A program made the position numbers and the translations under genes. This document shows, in pieces, positions 18,295 to 27,037 of a stretch of DNA of 64,000 bases. How positions within the stretch are numbered: position 1 is the stretch's first letter; each line of letters opens with the position of its first letter. This stretch comes from CAZWLY01 sp964634465. Its GTDB lineage: Bacteria; Desulfobacterota; Desulfarculia; G963662305. The DNA lies in assembly GCA_964634465.1 (NCBI GenBank), contig CAZWLY010000005.1, forward strand, positions 1 through 64,000, given 5' to 3'. Below the pieces are notes generated by a model. It was not told the origin of the DNA, made no database searches, and worked only from the letters and a program-made list of their open reading frames with translations.

Positions 18295-18755
18295 GCCAGG
18301 CGCAGGGCTTCAACTGGAAGAAGTGGCTGCTCATCCTGATCATTCTCGGCGTCCTAGGAGGCGCGGCGGCCATCGTCTACGCCCAGTTGGCCTTCCCCGA
18401 GGCCAGGTGCGAGGCGGTCGAACACCTCAAGAGCCCCGACGCCGCCTCGGACTGCTACCTCTGCCACGTCAAGGCCACGCCCAAGATCGCCCAGGACTGG
18501 TACGAGAGCAAGCACGGCATGATTCTGATCAAGTGCTTCGTCTGCCACGGCCAACCTGACGGCAAGGGATCGGTCCCCTTCGCGGTCAACCCCGACGTGG
18601 ACACCACCTGCCGCAAGTGTCACGATCCGGCCATCAAGAGGATGGAGGCCAAGTTCGGGTTGCCGCTGAACTGCACCGAATGCCATCCCTTCCATCAGAA
18701 CCCGATCCACCACAAGGCCTACGCCAAGACGGTGTCGAAAAAGAAGATTCAGTGA
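18291..18755 (+). CDS. napM: NapM-type tetraheme cytochrome c
   Basis: A 154-residue cytochrome with an uncleaved or cleaved N-terminal hydrophobic helix (about 12-32) and four heme sites: CYLCH, CFVCH, CRKCH and CTECH. In Desulfovibrio desulfuricans NapM sits between NapC and NapA and is thought to carry electrons to NapA in place of NapB, which is absent here too. ATGA overlap with napC implies translational coupling. Confidence 0.9.
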   Translation: MSQAQGFNWKKWLLILIILGVLGGAAAIVYAQLAFPEARCEAVEHLKSPDAASDCYLCHVKATPKIAQDWYESKHGMILIKCFVCHGQPDGKGSVPFAVNPDVDTTCRKCHDPAIKRMEAKFGLPLNCTECHPFHQNPIHHKAYAKTVSKKKIQ

Positions 18756-18776
18756 CCGGCAAGGGGAGGAAGTAGC

Positions 18777-21032
18777 ATGGATATCACCCGTCGCGACTTT
18801 ATCAAGAGCACGGCCGCCGCTTCGGCGCTCATGGCCCTGGGCGCGCCCGTCGCCTCGGCGGCCGGAAAGGATAAGGTGGCCGATCGCTGGGTCAAGGGCG
18901 TGTGTCGCTACTGCGGCACCGGCTGCGGCGTGATGGTCGGTGTGAAGAACAACAAAGTGGTCGCCATCAAGGGCGACCCCAACAACCACAACGCCGGACT
19001 GTTGTGCCTCAAGGGCGCCTTGCTGCCGCCGGTCATCTATGCCAAGGAGCGGGTCACCAAGCCGTTGATCCGCAAGAACGGCAAGCTGACCGAAGCCAGT
19101 TGGGACGAGGCGCTGGATCTGACCGCCCGGAAGTTCAGGGAGGCCCTCGACCGCTACGGCCCCGAGGCGGTGGCCTACTACGGCTCCGGCCAGGCCCTGA
19201 CCGAAGAGACCTACCTGGCCAGCAAGATCTTCAAGGCCGGGCTGAAGTCCAACAACGTCGAGGGCAACCCCCGGCTGTGCATGGCCTCGGCCGTGGGCGG
19301 TTACGTGACCACCTTCGGCAAGGACGAACCCTTTGGCTCCTACGACGACATCGACAGCGCCACCTGCCTCTTCATCATCGGCTCCAACACCTCGGAGTGC
19401 CACCCGATCCTCTTCCGGCGCATCGCCGCCCGCAAGCAGGCCGACCCGACGGTCAAGATCATCGTCGCCGACCCGCGCAAGACCAACACCGCCCGCATCG
19501 CCGACCTGCACGTGCCGTTCATCCCCGGCACCGACCTGGCCCTCCTGAACAGCATGGCCTGGGTCATCATCGACGAAGAGCTGGACAACCCCCGCTTCTG
19601 GGGCAAGTACGTCAACTTCATGGACAACCAGAAGAACAAGCTGACCTTCGAGGACTACAAGGCCTTCCTGGCCGACTACACCCCGGAGAAGGTCGCCAAG
19701 ATCACCGGCGTCGAGCCGGAGACGATCCGAAAGATGGGCCGCTGGTTCGGCGAGGCCTCGGCCACGATGTCGCTGTGGTGCATGGGCATCAACCAACGCA
19801 CCCGGGGGGTCTGGGCCAACAACCTGATCCACAACCTCCACCTGCTCACCGGCAAGCTGGGCCGGCCGGGCTCGACCTCCTTCTCCCTGACCGGCCAGCC
19901 CAACGCCTGCGGCGGCGTTCGCGACACCGGCGGACTGTCGCACCTGTTGCCGGCCGGTCGGGTGATAAAGAAAAAGGCGCATCGCAACGAGGTCGAGAGG
20001 CAGTGGGGTCTGCCCCAGGATTCCTTGAACCCCAAGCCGGGCTATCACACCATAGCCATGTTCCGTGCCCTGGGCGAAGGCAAGATCAAGGCCATGCTGA
20101 TGCTGTGCACCAACCCCGGCCAGTCGCTGCCCAACCTCCACCGCTACCAAAAGGCCCTGGTCAGGAAGGACAAGTTCCTGTGCCTGATCGAAGCCTTCTC
20201 CGACGCGGTGACCATGCAGTACGCCGACGTCGTCCTGCCGCCGGCTTTCTGGTGCGAGCGGGAGGGCGTCTACGGCTGCTCGGAGCGGCGATACGCCCTG
20301 GTCGGCAAGGCCATCGATCCGCCGGGCGAGTGCCGGCCGACGGTCAACATCCTGGTCGATCTGGCCAAGCGCATCGGGGTCGATCCCAAGCTCATCCCCT
20401 ACAAGGACTCGGCCGACGTCTGGGAGGAGTGGCGCAACGTGTCGGCGATCACGCCCTACAATTTCAAGGGCATCACCCGCAGGCGGCTCCGGAAGGAGTC
20501 GGGCATCCTGTGGCCCTGCCCGACCGAGGACCATCCCGGCACCAAGATCCGCTACGTGCGCGGCTACGACCCGAACATCCCCAAGGACCACCCCGACAAG
20601 TACTGGTTCTACGGCAAACCCGACGGCAAGGCGGTGATCTGGATGCGACCGTACAAGGCCCCGGCCGAGCCGGCCGACGCCGAGTACCCGTTCGTGCTGA
20701 CCACCGGCCGGGTCATCGACCACTGGCACACCGGGACGATGACCATGAAGGTGCCCGAGTTGAGGCGCTCCTTCCCGGCCGCCTACGTCGAACTCAACGA
20801 CCAGGACGCCAAGAAGCTGGGCATAAACAACGGCGACATGGTCCAACTGGAGACCAGGCGGGGCAAGATGCTCCTGCCGGCCCGGGTGGGCGACGTCTGC
20901 GCCCCCGGCCTGGTCTTCGTGCCCTGGTACGACGACAAAAAACTGATCAACCTCTTGACCATCGACGCCTTTGACAAGGGCTCCAAGCAGCCCGAGTTCA
21001 AGATCTGCGCGGTCAAGGTGAGGAAGGCTTGA
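18777..21032 (+). CDS. napA: Periplasmic nitrate reductase, catalytic subunit NapA
   Basis: A 751-residue molybdopterin enzyme reducing nitrate to nitrite in the periplasm. The N-terminus is a twin-arginine signal (TRRDFIK at 4-10, then a hydrophobic stretch ending ASA). The 4Fe-4S cluster ligands are C43, C46, C50 and C77. The molybdenum ligand is C168 in NPRLCMAS, the NapA signature. The sequence tracks closely with the monomeric D. desulfuricans enzyme from memory (for example GSNTSE, GQPNACGGVRD, VIDHWHT). GGAGG lies seven bases before ATG 18777. It needs bis-MGD and Tat export with NapD. Confidence 0.96.
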   Translation: MDITRRDFIKSTAAASALMALGAPVASAAGKDKVADRWVKGVCRYCGTGCGVMVGVKNNKVVAIKGDPNNHNAGLLCLKGALLPPVIYAKERVTKPLIRKNGKLTEASWDEALDLTARKFREALDRYGPEAVAYYGSGQALTEETYLASKIFKAGLKSNNVEGNPRLCMASAVGGYVTTFGKDEPFGSYDDIDSATCLFIIGSNTSECHPILFRRIAARKQADPTVKIIVADPRKTNTARIADLHVPFIPGTDLALLNSMAWVIIDEELDNPRFWGKYVNFMDNQKNKLTFEDYKAFLADYTPEKVAKITGVEPETIRKMGRWFGEASATMSLWCMGINQRTRGVWANNLIHNLHLLTGKLGRPGSTSFSLTGQPNACGGVRDTGGLSHLLPAGRVIKKKAHRNEVERQWGLPQDSLNPKPGYHTIAMFRALGEGKIKAMLMLCTNPGQSLPNLHRYQKALVRKDKFLCLIEAFSDAVTMQYADVVLPPAFWCEREGVYGCSERRYALVGKAIDPPGECRPTVNILVDLAKRIGVDPKLIPYKDSADVWEEWRNVSAITPYNFKGITRRRLRKESGILWPCPTEDHPGTKIRYVRGYDPNIPKDHPDKYWFYGKPDGKAVIWMRPYKAPAEPADAEYPFVLTTGRVIDHWHTGTMTMKVPELRRSFPAAYVELNDQDAKKLGINNGDMVQLETRRGKMLLPARVGDVCAPGLVFVPWYDDKKLINLLTIDAFDKGSKQPEFKICAVKVRKA

Positions 21033-21034
21033 AG

Positions 21035-21292
21035 ATGGCCATCGTCGGACTGTTGGTTCACGCCCTGGCGGACAAAATCGGGGAGGTGGAAGCCCAGGTC
21101 AAGGCGATGCCCGGAATGACCGTCTACGGCGTCCACCAGGAGCAGTACCTGGTGACCGTGGTCGAGGCGCCCTCGGAGCGTCTGGAAGAACGGGAGAAGC
21201 AACTCAAGGCGATCGACGGCGTGCTGACCGTCTACGCCGCCTACCTCAACCTCGAGGACGAGCTTGCCGCCGAGACGGCCGGCGGGCGGTGA
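21035..21292 (+). CDS. napD: NapD Tat-signal chaperone
   Basis: An 85-residue cytoplasmic protein of the NapD family, which binds the NapA Tat signal and holds back export until the molybdenum cofactor is inserted. Ferredoxin-like fold pattern: VGLLVHA, GMTVYGVHQEQYLVTVVE, VLTVYAAYLN. ATG 21035 has AGGAAGG seven bases upstream, inside the napA 3' end. It starts two bases after the napA stop. Confidence 0.88.
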   Translation: MAIVGLLVHALADKIGEVEAQVKAMPGMTVYGVHQEQYLVTVVEAPSERLEEREKQLKAIDGVLTVYAAYLNLEDELAAETAGGR

Positions 21293-21335
21293 AAACCGCC
21301 CTCGGCCGGACGAGTTGGATGGCGAGCGGCGAGCG

Positions 21336-21791
21336 ATGAGTCCGCGTTTCTTGAGACCTCCGGGCGCCAGGCCGGGCCGGGAATTCCTGTCTCGCTGCCT
21401 GCACTGCGGCCAGTGCGCCGCGGTGTGCCCCTTTCAAAGCATCACCTTGAGCGTCGGCTTCGATCCCCGGGAGTCGGGAACGCCCAAGATATTTCCGGAC
21501 CGAAAGCCGTGCTATCTGTGCCTGCGCTGCCCGCCGGCGTGTCCCTCGGGGGCGCTGACGGAGGTGGCCATCGAAGAGGTCCGGATGGGCCGGGCCAGGA
21601 TCAATCGGCCGAACTGCTTTGTCTGGGGCGGAATGGTGATCTGCCGGAGCTGCTTCGAGAACTGCCCGCTCAAGGGCAAGGCCATCGTGCTCGAAAAGGG
21701 CATCTTCCCGGTGATCACCGAGCGGTGCGCCGGCTGCGGGATCTGCGAGCACGTCTGTCCCAAGAAGGCGATCGTAACCAGACCTGGATGA
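21336..21791 (+). CDS. napG: NapG-like four-cluster ferredoxin lacking a Tat signal
   Basis: A 151-residue protein with four cysteine groups: CLHCGQCAAVCP, CYLCLRCPPACP, a spread C-x8-C-x2-C-x3-C group (NCFVWGGMVICRSCFENCP) and CAGCGICEHVCP. The third, spread group is typical of NapG/MauM and separates it from NapF. It begins at FLRPPGAR, which corresponds to the residue just after the Tat signal in E. coli NapG. No RR-motif or hydrophobic signal is found upstream in any frame. Either it works in the cytoplasm or export differs. It should pass electrons between NapH and the cytochromes. Confidence 0.85.
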   Translation: MSPRFLRPPGARPGREFLSRCLHCGQCAAVCPFQSITLSVGFDPRESGTPKIFPDRKPCYLCLRCPPACPSGALTEVAIEEVRMGRARINRPNCFVWGGMVICRSCFENCPLKGKAIVLEKGIFPVITERCAGCGICEHVCPKKAIVTRPG

Positions 21792-21841
21792 CGAACCTTG
21801 AACCGTTAACCGATTCTCGTTCGGCCGAGACGCCGCCGTAG

Positions 21842-22693
21842 ATGAAAAAATTGAGACGACCGACCCTTAAAACCGTTCGCCGCCTGATTCAGATCGGCGT
21901 GGCCGCCGCCTTTGTTTTGCTGCCCTACTTGAACGTCTCGGGCTGGCTGAGCGTTTCCGGCAACTTTCTCTTTTTCAACGCCGGCGGCCTGCCCCTGGGC
22001 GACCCCTTGGCCGTGGTCCAGGTCGCCCTGGCCGGCTGGCCGCCGCCGGACAAGCTGCTTCTGGGCGGCGGGCTGGTTCTGCTCATCGCCCTCGGCCTGG
22101 GGACCGTCTTCTGCGCCTGGGGCTGCCCCTTCGGCCTTCTCTCCGAGTGGAGCCAAACTCTGAGGCGACGCCTGTCCCCCGGCCCCAACGCTCGCTCCAG
22201 GTTCAACGGTTACCTGAGCAAGCTCGCCGTCGCCGGCCTGGGACTGATCCTGATCGCCGCTCTGTCCCTACCGCCGACCCTCAACCAGATCTCGATGCCG
22301 GGCTGGTACTCGCGCATCTTCCAGATGGCCTTCTTCCAAAGCCACTGGTCGGCGGCAGTGATGGTCATGATCGGGGTGCTGGCCGTCGAGTTCGCCCTCA
22401 GACGGCGGGTGTGGTGCCGCTATGTCTGCCCTCAGACGGTGCTGTTGACCGCCGCCCAGCTCTTGAATCCCTTCCGTCTCAAGGTCGCCTTCGACCCCCA
22501 AAAGTGCCGCTGCAGGAACGGGGCCGAGCCCTGCCGGACGGTCTGCTCTCTGGACCTCGACCCCAAGGCGCTGACCAGGGACCTGGAAACCGAGTGCACC
22601 AACTGCGGCGAGTGCGTAACGACCTGCAAGTCGCTGGGCCGGGCCCTGGCCTTTCAGTCGGAGCGGCGAAAGCGCCGTTCGGCCTCCCGATAG
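21842..22693 (+). CDS. napH: NapH-type membrane ferredoxin
   Basis: A 283-residue inner-membrane protein with four or five helices and the family's CxxxCP pairs at the membrane face (FCAWGCPFG near 96 and WCRYVCPQT near 197). C-terminal cytoplasmic cysteines (CRCRNGAEPCRTVC and CTNCGECVTTC) fit two 4Fe-4S clusters. NapH with NapG forms a menaquinol oxidising module. The ribosome-binding site is weak and the gap from napG is 50 bp. Last gene of the nap operon, convergent with phoU. Confidence 0.9.
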   Translation: MKKLRRPTLKTVRRLIQIGVAAAFVLLPYLNVSGWLSVSGNFLFFNAGGLPLGDPLAVVQVALAGWPPPDKLLLGGGLVLLIALGLGTVFCAWGCPFGLLSEWSQTLRRRLSPGPNARSRFNGYLSKLAVAGLGLILIAALSLPPTLNQISMPGWYSRIFQMAFFQSHWSAAVMVMIGVLAVEFALRRRVWCRYVCPQTVLLTAAQLLNPFRLKVAFDPQKCRCRNGAEPCRTVCSLDLDPKALTRDLETECTNCGECVTTCKSLGRALAFQSERRKRRSASR

Positions 22694-22750
22694 ACTTCCC
22701 GCCCCAGCGAAGCGAAAAGCGAAAAATCTTTCACGGCTGCGCGGCCAGGC

Positions 22751-23425
22751 TCACCGGTCCAGGTCGGGGGCGGGCTGGTGGCGGATGATCGTCCCTTCGA
22801 CCAGGAACACCACCTCTTCCGAGATGTTGGTCGCCTCGTCGCCGATCCGCTCGAAGTGGCGGCCGGCCAAGATGATCTCCAGGCCCCGCCGGGTAAGCCG
22901 CCGGCCGGACATCATCCCCGAGATCACCTCCTCCAGAAGTCGGCGATTGAGGGCGTCGATGTGGTCGTCCCGGCGGCAGACGGCGTAGGCCAGGGCGGTG
23001 TCGTGACCGACCAGGGCGTTCAAGCTGTCGCCGACCATCTCCTGGGCCTCGCCGGCCATCTCGAGTACTGTCGGCGGGACCTCGATCGGCTCCAGTCCGG
23101 CCAGGACCAGCACCCGGTCGGCGACGTTGACCGCCTGATCGGCGATCCGCTCCAGGTTGGAGCAGATCTTCATCACCGCGGCGATGAACCTCAAGTCCCT
23201 GGCCACCGGCTGGCGGGTGGCCAGGAGCCTCAAGCATTGCTCATCGACGGCGTTCTCCAGATCGTCGATGGCCGCGTCACCCTCGATGATTTTCCGGGCC
23301 AAATCGGCCTCCCGCCCTTTGAGCGCCCTGGCCGCGCCGTCCACGGCCGATTCGACCAGGCCGCTCATCTTCAGGAGCTCTTCCTTCAACTCGTTCAATT
23401 CCTTATCGAAAACGGTTTCCGTCAC
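22751..23425 (-). CDS. phoU: Phosphate transport regulator PhoU
   Basis: A 224-residue all-helical protein with two PhoU three-helix repeats. Each carries the metal-binding E/D-x3-D type motif (for example ICSNLERIADQAVNVAD and RHFERIGDEATNISEEV). PhoU links the Pst transporter to the PhoR kinase and keeps the Pho regulon off when phosphate is plentiful. Start is GTG 23425 with AAGGA upstream, 10 bp after pstB. No phoB/phoR lies in the window. Confidence 0.95.
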   Translation of the reverse strand: MTETVFDKELNELKEELLKMSGLVESAVDGAARALKGREADLARKIIEGDAAIDDLENAVDEQCLRLLATRQPVARDLRFIAAVMKICSNLERIADQAVNVADRVLVLAGLEPIEVPPTVLEMAGEAQEMVGDSLNALVGHDTALAYAVCRRDDHIDALNRRLLEEVISGMMSGRRLTRRGLEIILAGRHFERIGDEATNISEEVVFLVEGTIIRHQPAPDLDR

Positions 23426-23435
23426 TTGTCCGTCC

Positions 23436-24203
23436 TTATCCGAATCGACCGGTGATGTACGCCTCGGTCCGCTTCTCGTCCGGCCGGGTGAAGATTTTTT
23501 CCGTCACCCCCGTCTCGATCAACTCGCCCAGGTAGAAAAACGCCGTCTGGTCCGAAACCCGGGCCGCCTGCTGCAGATTGTGGGTGACGATGATGACCGT
23601 GTACTTGTTTTTGAGCTCTTGGACGAGCTCTTCTATCCGGGCGGTGGCGATCGGGTCCAGGGCCGAGGTGGGCTCGTCCATCAACAGCACCTCCGGCTCC
23701 ATGGCCAACGCCCGGGCCAGGCACAGCCGCTGCTGTTGGCCCCCGGAGAGCTCCAGGGCCGAGTGGTGAAGGATGTCCTTGGTCTCGTCCCACAGCGCCG
23801 CCGCTTTGAGAGAGTTTACGACCAGCTCGTCCAGCCGGTCCCGATCTCTGAGCCCGTGCAGTCTGGGCCCGTAGGCGATGTTGTTGTAGATCGTCTTGGG
23901 GAACGGGTTCGGCTTCTGAAACACCATCCCGATTCGCCGGCGGATGTCCACCGGATCGACGTCGGGGCCGTAGAGGTCCAGGCCGTCGAAGATCACCTCG
24001 CCCTCGACCCTGGTCCCCGGAATGAGGTCGTTCATCCGGTTGAGAAGCCGCAAAAAGGTCGACTTGCCACAGCCGGAGGGGCCGATCAAGGCCGTCACCC
24101 GGCGGGGCTCGATGTCGAGGCTGACGTTCTTCAAGGCCTTGAACTCGCCGTAGAAAAAGTCCAGGTTCCTGACCTGGATGATCGGATCGGTCTCGGTTAC
24201 CAT
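23436..24203 (-). CDS. pstB: Phosphate ABC transporter ATP-binding protein PstB
   Basis: A 255-residue ABC ATPase powering high-affinity phosphate uptake. Walker A is GPSGCGKST near 38-46, the signature LSGGQQQR near 148 and Walker B VLLMDEPTSALD near 168-179. The RRIGMVFQKPNPFPKTIYNN segment is specific to PstB. Its ATG overlaps the pstA stop by 7 bp. Confidence 0.97.
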   Translation of the reverse strand: MVTETDPIIQVRNLDFFYGEFKALKNVSLDIEPRRVTALIGPSGCGKSTFLRLLNRMNDLIPGTRVEGEVIFDGLDLYGPDVDPVDIRRRIGMVFQKPNPFPKTIYNNIAYGPRLHGLRDRDRLDELVVNSLKAAALWDETKDILHHSALELSGGQQQRLCLARALAMEPEVLLMDEPTSALDPIATARIEELVQELKNKYTVIIVTHNLQQAARVSDQTAFFYLGELIETGVTEKIFTRPDEKRTEAYITGRFG

Positions 24204-25066
24204 CGCTTGGTCCTTCGGAGACGATTTCTGATGATGATCGCCGCCAGGTTCATCCCCAGCACCAGCCCGATCAGCACCAGGACGGTGGCGTACTGCAGCG
24301 GCCGGGTCTGATCGATGTGCGTCCCGGCCGTGGCCAGGACGTAGACGTGGTACGGCAGGGCCATCACTTCGTCGAAGATCGAGTCGGGCAGTTGCAGGGT
24401 GTAGAAGGTGGCCGCGGTGAACATGATCGGAGCCGTCTCGCCCGCCGCCCGGCCGAGACCCAGAATGGCGCCGGTCAGGATGCCGGGCGCGGCGGCCGGC
24501 AAGACGACCCAGCGAATGGTCTGCCAGCGGGTCGCGCCCAGAGCCAGAGAGGCCTCGCGGAAGGTGGACGGCACCTGTCGCAAGGCCTCCTCGGCCGCGC
24601 CGATGACCGTCGGCACGATCAACAGCCCCAGGGTCAGCGAGCCGGCGAGAATACTCACTCCGAAGCCCATGAAGCCGACGAACAGGGCCAGGCCGAACAG
24701 TCCGAAGACGACCGACGGCACCCCGGCCAGGTTCTGGATGCCCAGACGGATGATTCCAACCAGCCTCCCCTCGCCGGCGTACTCGCTCAAGTAGACGGCC
24801 GCGGCCGCCCCCAGCGGCAGGGCGACCAACAGCGCGCCGACGGTCAGATAGAACGTACCGGCGATGGCCGGAAAGACGCCGCCCTCGGTCATCGAGTTCT
24901 TGGGCGATTCGGTCAGGAAGGCCCAGTCGATCGCGCCGACGCCGTTGATCAGGATGAAGAGCAGCATACCGCCCAGAGCGCCGACGACCACCAACCCGGC
25001 CAGCCTGAGGCCGGCAAAGGCCAGCGCCTGCCTGACTTTTCTGATTCCAAGGCCGGAAAAACTCAC
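24197..25066 (-). CDS. pstA: Phosphate ABC transporter permease PstA
   Basis: A 289-residue inner-membrane permease with six helices and the EAA-type loop EASLALGATRWQTIRWVVLP, which contacts PstB. The start is GTG 25066, which overlaps the pstC stop as GTGA; the open frame continues upstream only in shadow sequence. It pairs with PstC to form the channel. Confidence 0.93.
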   Translation of the reverse strand: MSFSGLGIRKVRQALAFAGLRLAGLVVVGALGGMLLFILINGVGAIDWAFLTESPKNSMTEGGVFPAIAGTFYLTVGALLVALPLGAAAAVYLSEYAGEGRLVGIIRLGIQNLAGVPSVVFGLFGLALFVGFMGFGVSILAGSLTLGLLIVPTVIGAAEEALRQVPSTFREASLALGATRWQTIRWVVLPAAAPGILTGAILGLGRAAGETAPIMFTAATFYTLQLPDSIFDEVMALPYHVYVLATAGTHIDQTRPLQYATVLVLIGLVLGMNLAAIIIRNRLRRTKRW

Positions 25067-26031
25067 AACGTGGCCGCTCCTTTCTGGCTGAAGCGGGCCG
25101 AGACGTAGGCCGCCACCAGGTTGAAGGCCAGGGTGAAGAGAAAGAGGACGATGCCGATGGCGAACAGGGCGTGGTAGTGATCGCCGCCGAAGGGAGCCTC
25201 GCCCATCTCGGCGGCGATCGAGGCCGGCATGGGCCGGACCGAATCGAAGATGCTCGTCGGGATCACGGCCGCCCCGCCGGCGACCATCAAAACGACCATC
25301 GTCTCGCCCATGGCCCGGGACATGCCCAGGATCACGCCGGCGCCGACGCCCGACAACGCGCCGGGCAAGAGCACCCGGGTCAGCGTCTCCCACCTGGTCG
25401 CGCCCAAGGCGTAGGAGGCCTCCAGGAGTTCCCTGGGCACCGAGTGCAAGGCGTCTTCCGAGAGGGAGCAGATGGTCGGGATGGCCATCAAGGCCAGCAT
25501 CAGCGAGGCGTTCAAGATGTTCAGCCCGCTCGGAATGTCCAGCCAGTCCTGCATCAGCGGTCCCAGGGCGACCAAACCGACGAAACCGAGGGCGACCGAG
25601 GGCAGGCTGGCCAGCAACTCGATGGCCGGCTTGACGATCTTCCGCACCCGCTCGCCGGCCACCGCGGCCAGGTACAGGGCCGAGGCCACGCCCAGGGGTA
25701 CGGCGATCAACGACGACGCCACGGTCACGACCAGCGAGCCGACGATCAACGGTCCGATGCCGAAATCGGGCGGGTCGTAGGTCGGGTACCAGTACTGGCC
25801 GAAAAGGAAGCCCTTGACCCCGACCACCTCGAAGACGGCCAGTCCCTCTTTGAAGAGAAAGATGACGATCAAGGACATGACCGCCACCGCGGTAAAGGCG
25901 GCGGCGAAGAAAAGTCTCCGAATCCAGTCTTCACGCCGGACCCAAGGGGCCGCCGGGGCGGTCTTCTTGTCGGGTCGTCGGGGTCTGACCGCCGCCGCGG
26001 GCAGGGTCGCCTCAGCAATGACCGTATCCAT
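25063..26031 (-). CDS. pstC: Phosphate ABC transporter permease PstC
   Basis: A 322-residue permease. A hydrophilic 35-residue N-terminus precedes six helices. The EAA loop reads EASYALGATRWETLTRVLLP, parallel to that of PstA. The ATG at 26031 lies downstream of a PhoB-type box, so pstCAB-phoU may have its own promoter in addition to readthrough from pstS. Confidence 0.94.
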   Translation of the reverse strand: MDTVIAEATLPAAAVRPRRPDKKTAPAAPWVRREDWIRRLFFAAAFTAVAVMSLIVIFLFKEGLAVFEVVGVKGFLFGQYWYPTYDPPDFGIGPLIVGSLVVTVASSLIAVPLGVASALYLAAVAGERVRKIVKPAIELLASLPSVALGFVGLVALGPLMQDWLDIPSGLNILNASLMLALMAIPTICSLSEDALHSVPRELLEASYALGATRWETLTRVLLPGALSGVGAGVILGMSRAMGETMVVLMVAGGAAVIPTSIFDSVRPMPASIAAEMGEAPFGGDHYHALFAIGIVLFLFTLAFNLVAAYVSARFSQKGAATL

Positions 26032-26115
26032 GATTTCTCGCCTTTGTTCCTCTATCCGTGGTCTCGGTTCCGTTCAGCCTCGCCGGCAAAGATACGCTCC
26101 GCTCTTTTCAAGCAG

Positions 26116-26144
26116 GTGACCGAAATATGACAACTTGGTGACAC
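26116..26144 (-). promoter_or_regulatory. PhoB-type Pho box upstream of pstC
   Basis: On the minus strand three 7-mers follow at an exact 11-bp period with 4-bp spacers: GTGTCAC-CAAG-TTGTCAT-ATTT-CGGTCAC. This matches the CTGTCAT-N4 repeat architecture of PhoB boxes. The site lies 85-113 bp upstream of the pstC start. Part of the same DNA is a perfect palindrome CTTGGTG-A-CACCAAG (26134-26148). Confidence 0.65.
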
Positions 26145-26164
26145 CAAGACCTCCGGTGGGAATC

Positions 26165-26200
26165 GCTCTCCCGCCGGCCCGACCGGCCCGGCGGGAGAGC
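26165..26200 (-). terminator. Strong GC hairpin between pstS and pstC (attenuator-like)
   Basis: GCTCTCCCGCC / GGCGGGAGAGC forms an 11-bp perfect stem starting about 19 bp after the pstS stop. No T run follows, so it is not a textbook terminator. Such a structure could protect the pstS message or reduce readthrough into pstCAB, giving excess binding protein. Confidence 0.5.
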
Positions 26201-26218
26201 CGGCACCGGGGCCGGTTT

Positions 26219-27037
26219 TCAGCGGACCTTGACAAAGCCTTCCTGCTCGACGATCTCCTGACCCTCCGGGCCCTTGACGAAGTCCAGGAAGTCCTTGGTC
26301 GCGCCGGCGGGCCGGCCCCTGGTGAACATATAGAGCGCCCTGGCGATCGGGTAGGACTTGTCCTTGGCCGCGGCCGGAGAGGCGGCCACCCCGTTTACGG
26401 TCAGGGCCTTGATCCTGGGGTTGAGGTAGCCGATGCCGACGTAGCCGATGGCGTACTTGTTGCCGGCCACGGCCTGGGCCACCGCGCCGTTGGAGGCCTG
26501 CAATTGGGCGTCGGGGCGAATCCGGAGTTTTTCGAGCACCAGCTTGTTCCAAACCTCGAAGGTGCCCGAAGACGAGTCGCGGGAGATGACCACGATCTTC
26601 TTGTCCCAGCCGCCGACCTCTTTCCAGCTCTTGATCCGGCCGGTGTAGATGGCCTTGAGCTGCTCCATGGTCAGATTCCGAACCGGATTCCGGCGGTTGA
26701 CGATGGGTACGATGCAGTCCAGGGCGACGGTGTGCTTGACCGGGGTCACGCCCTTGGCCTTGGCCAGCTTGATCTCCTTGGGTTTCATGTCCCGGGATGA
26801 GTCGGCGATGTCGGCCGTACCGTCGATGATCGCCTTGATCCCGTCGCCCGAGCCTGTGCCGGCCACCGAGATTTGAACATCCGGGTGCTTCTTCATGTAG
26901 ACCTCGGCCGCCTTCTGGGCGATGGGCAGCACGGTGGTCGAGCCGGTGATGGTGATCTTGGCCTCGGACCAGGCCGTCCCGGCGACGAGCGCCGCCGCGG
27001 CCGCCAGGGCCAGGGTGGATAATTTGAAACCTTTCAT
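26219..27037 (-). CDS. pstS: Phosphate-binding periplasmic protein PstS
   Basis: A 272-residue phosphate-binding protein of the short PstS type. A Sec signal covers residues 1-24 (AWS-EA). Phosphate-contact segments are ITGSTTVLPIAQ, GTGSGDGIKAI, ADSSRDMK and SRDSSSGTFEVW. First gene of the pst operon. Upstream sequence (27038-27180, minus) has only weak GTCA-type repeats, so its Pho box is less certain than the one before pstC. Confidence 0.95.
   Translation of the reverse strand: MKGFKLSTLALAAAAALVAGTAWSEAKITITGSTTVLPIAQKAAEVYMKKHPDVQISVAGTGSGDGIKAIIDGTADIADSSRDMKPKEIKLAKAKGVTPVKHTVALDCIVPIVNRRNPVRNLTMEQLKAIYTGRIKSWKEVGGWDKKIVVISRDSSSGTFEVWNKLVLEKLRIRPDAQLQASNGAVAQAVAGNKYAIGYVGIGYLNPRIKALTVNGVAASPAAAKDKSYPIARALYMFTRGRPAGATKDFLDFVKGPEGQEIVEQEGFVKVR

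Noticed and set aside
18354..20846. An 830-codon open frame antisense to napM/napA
   Set aside because: Very rich in Val, Gly, Asp, Leu, Arg as expected from the reverse complement of GC-rich codons; no domain; napM and napA on the other strand are unmistakable.
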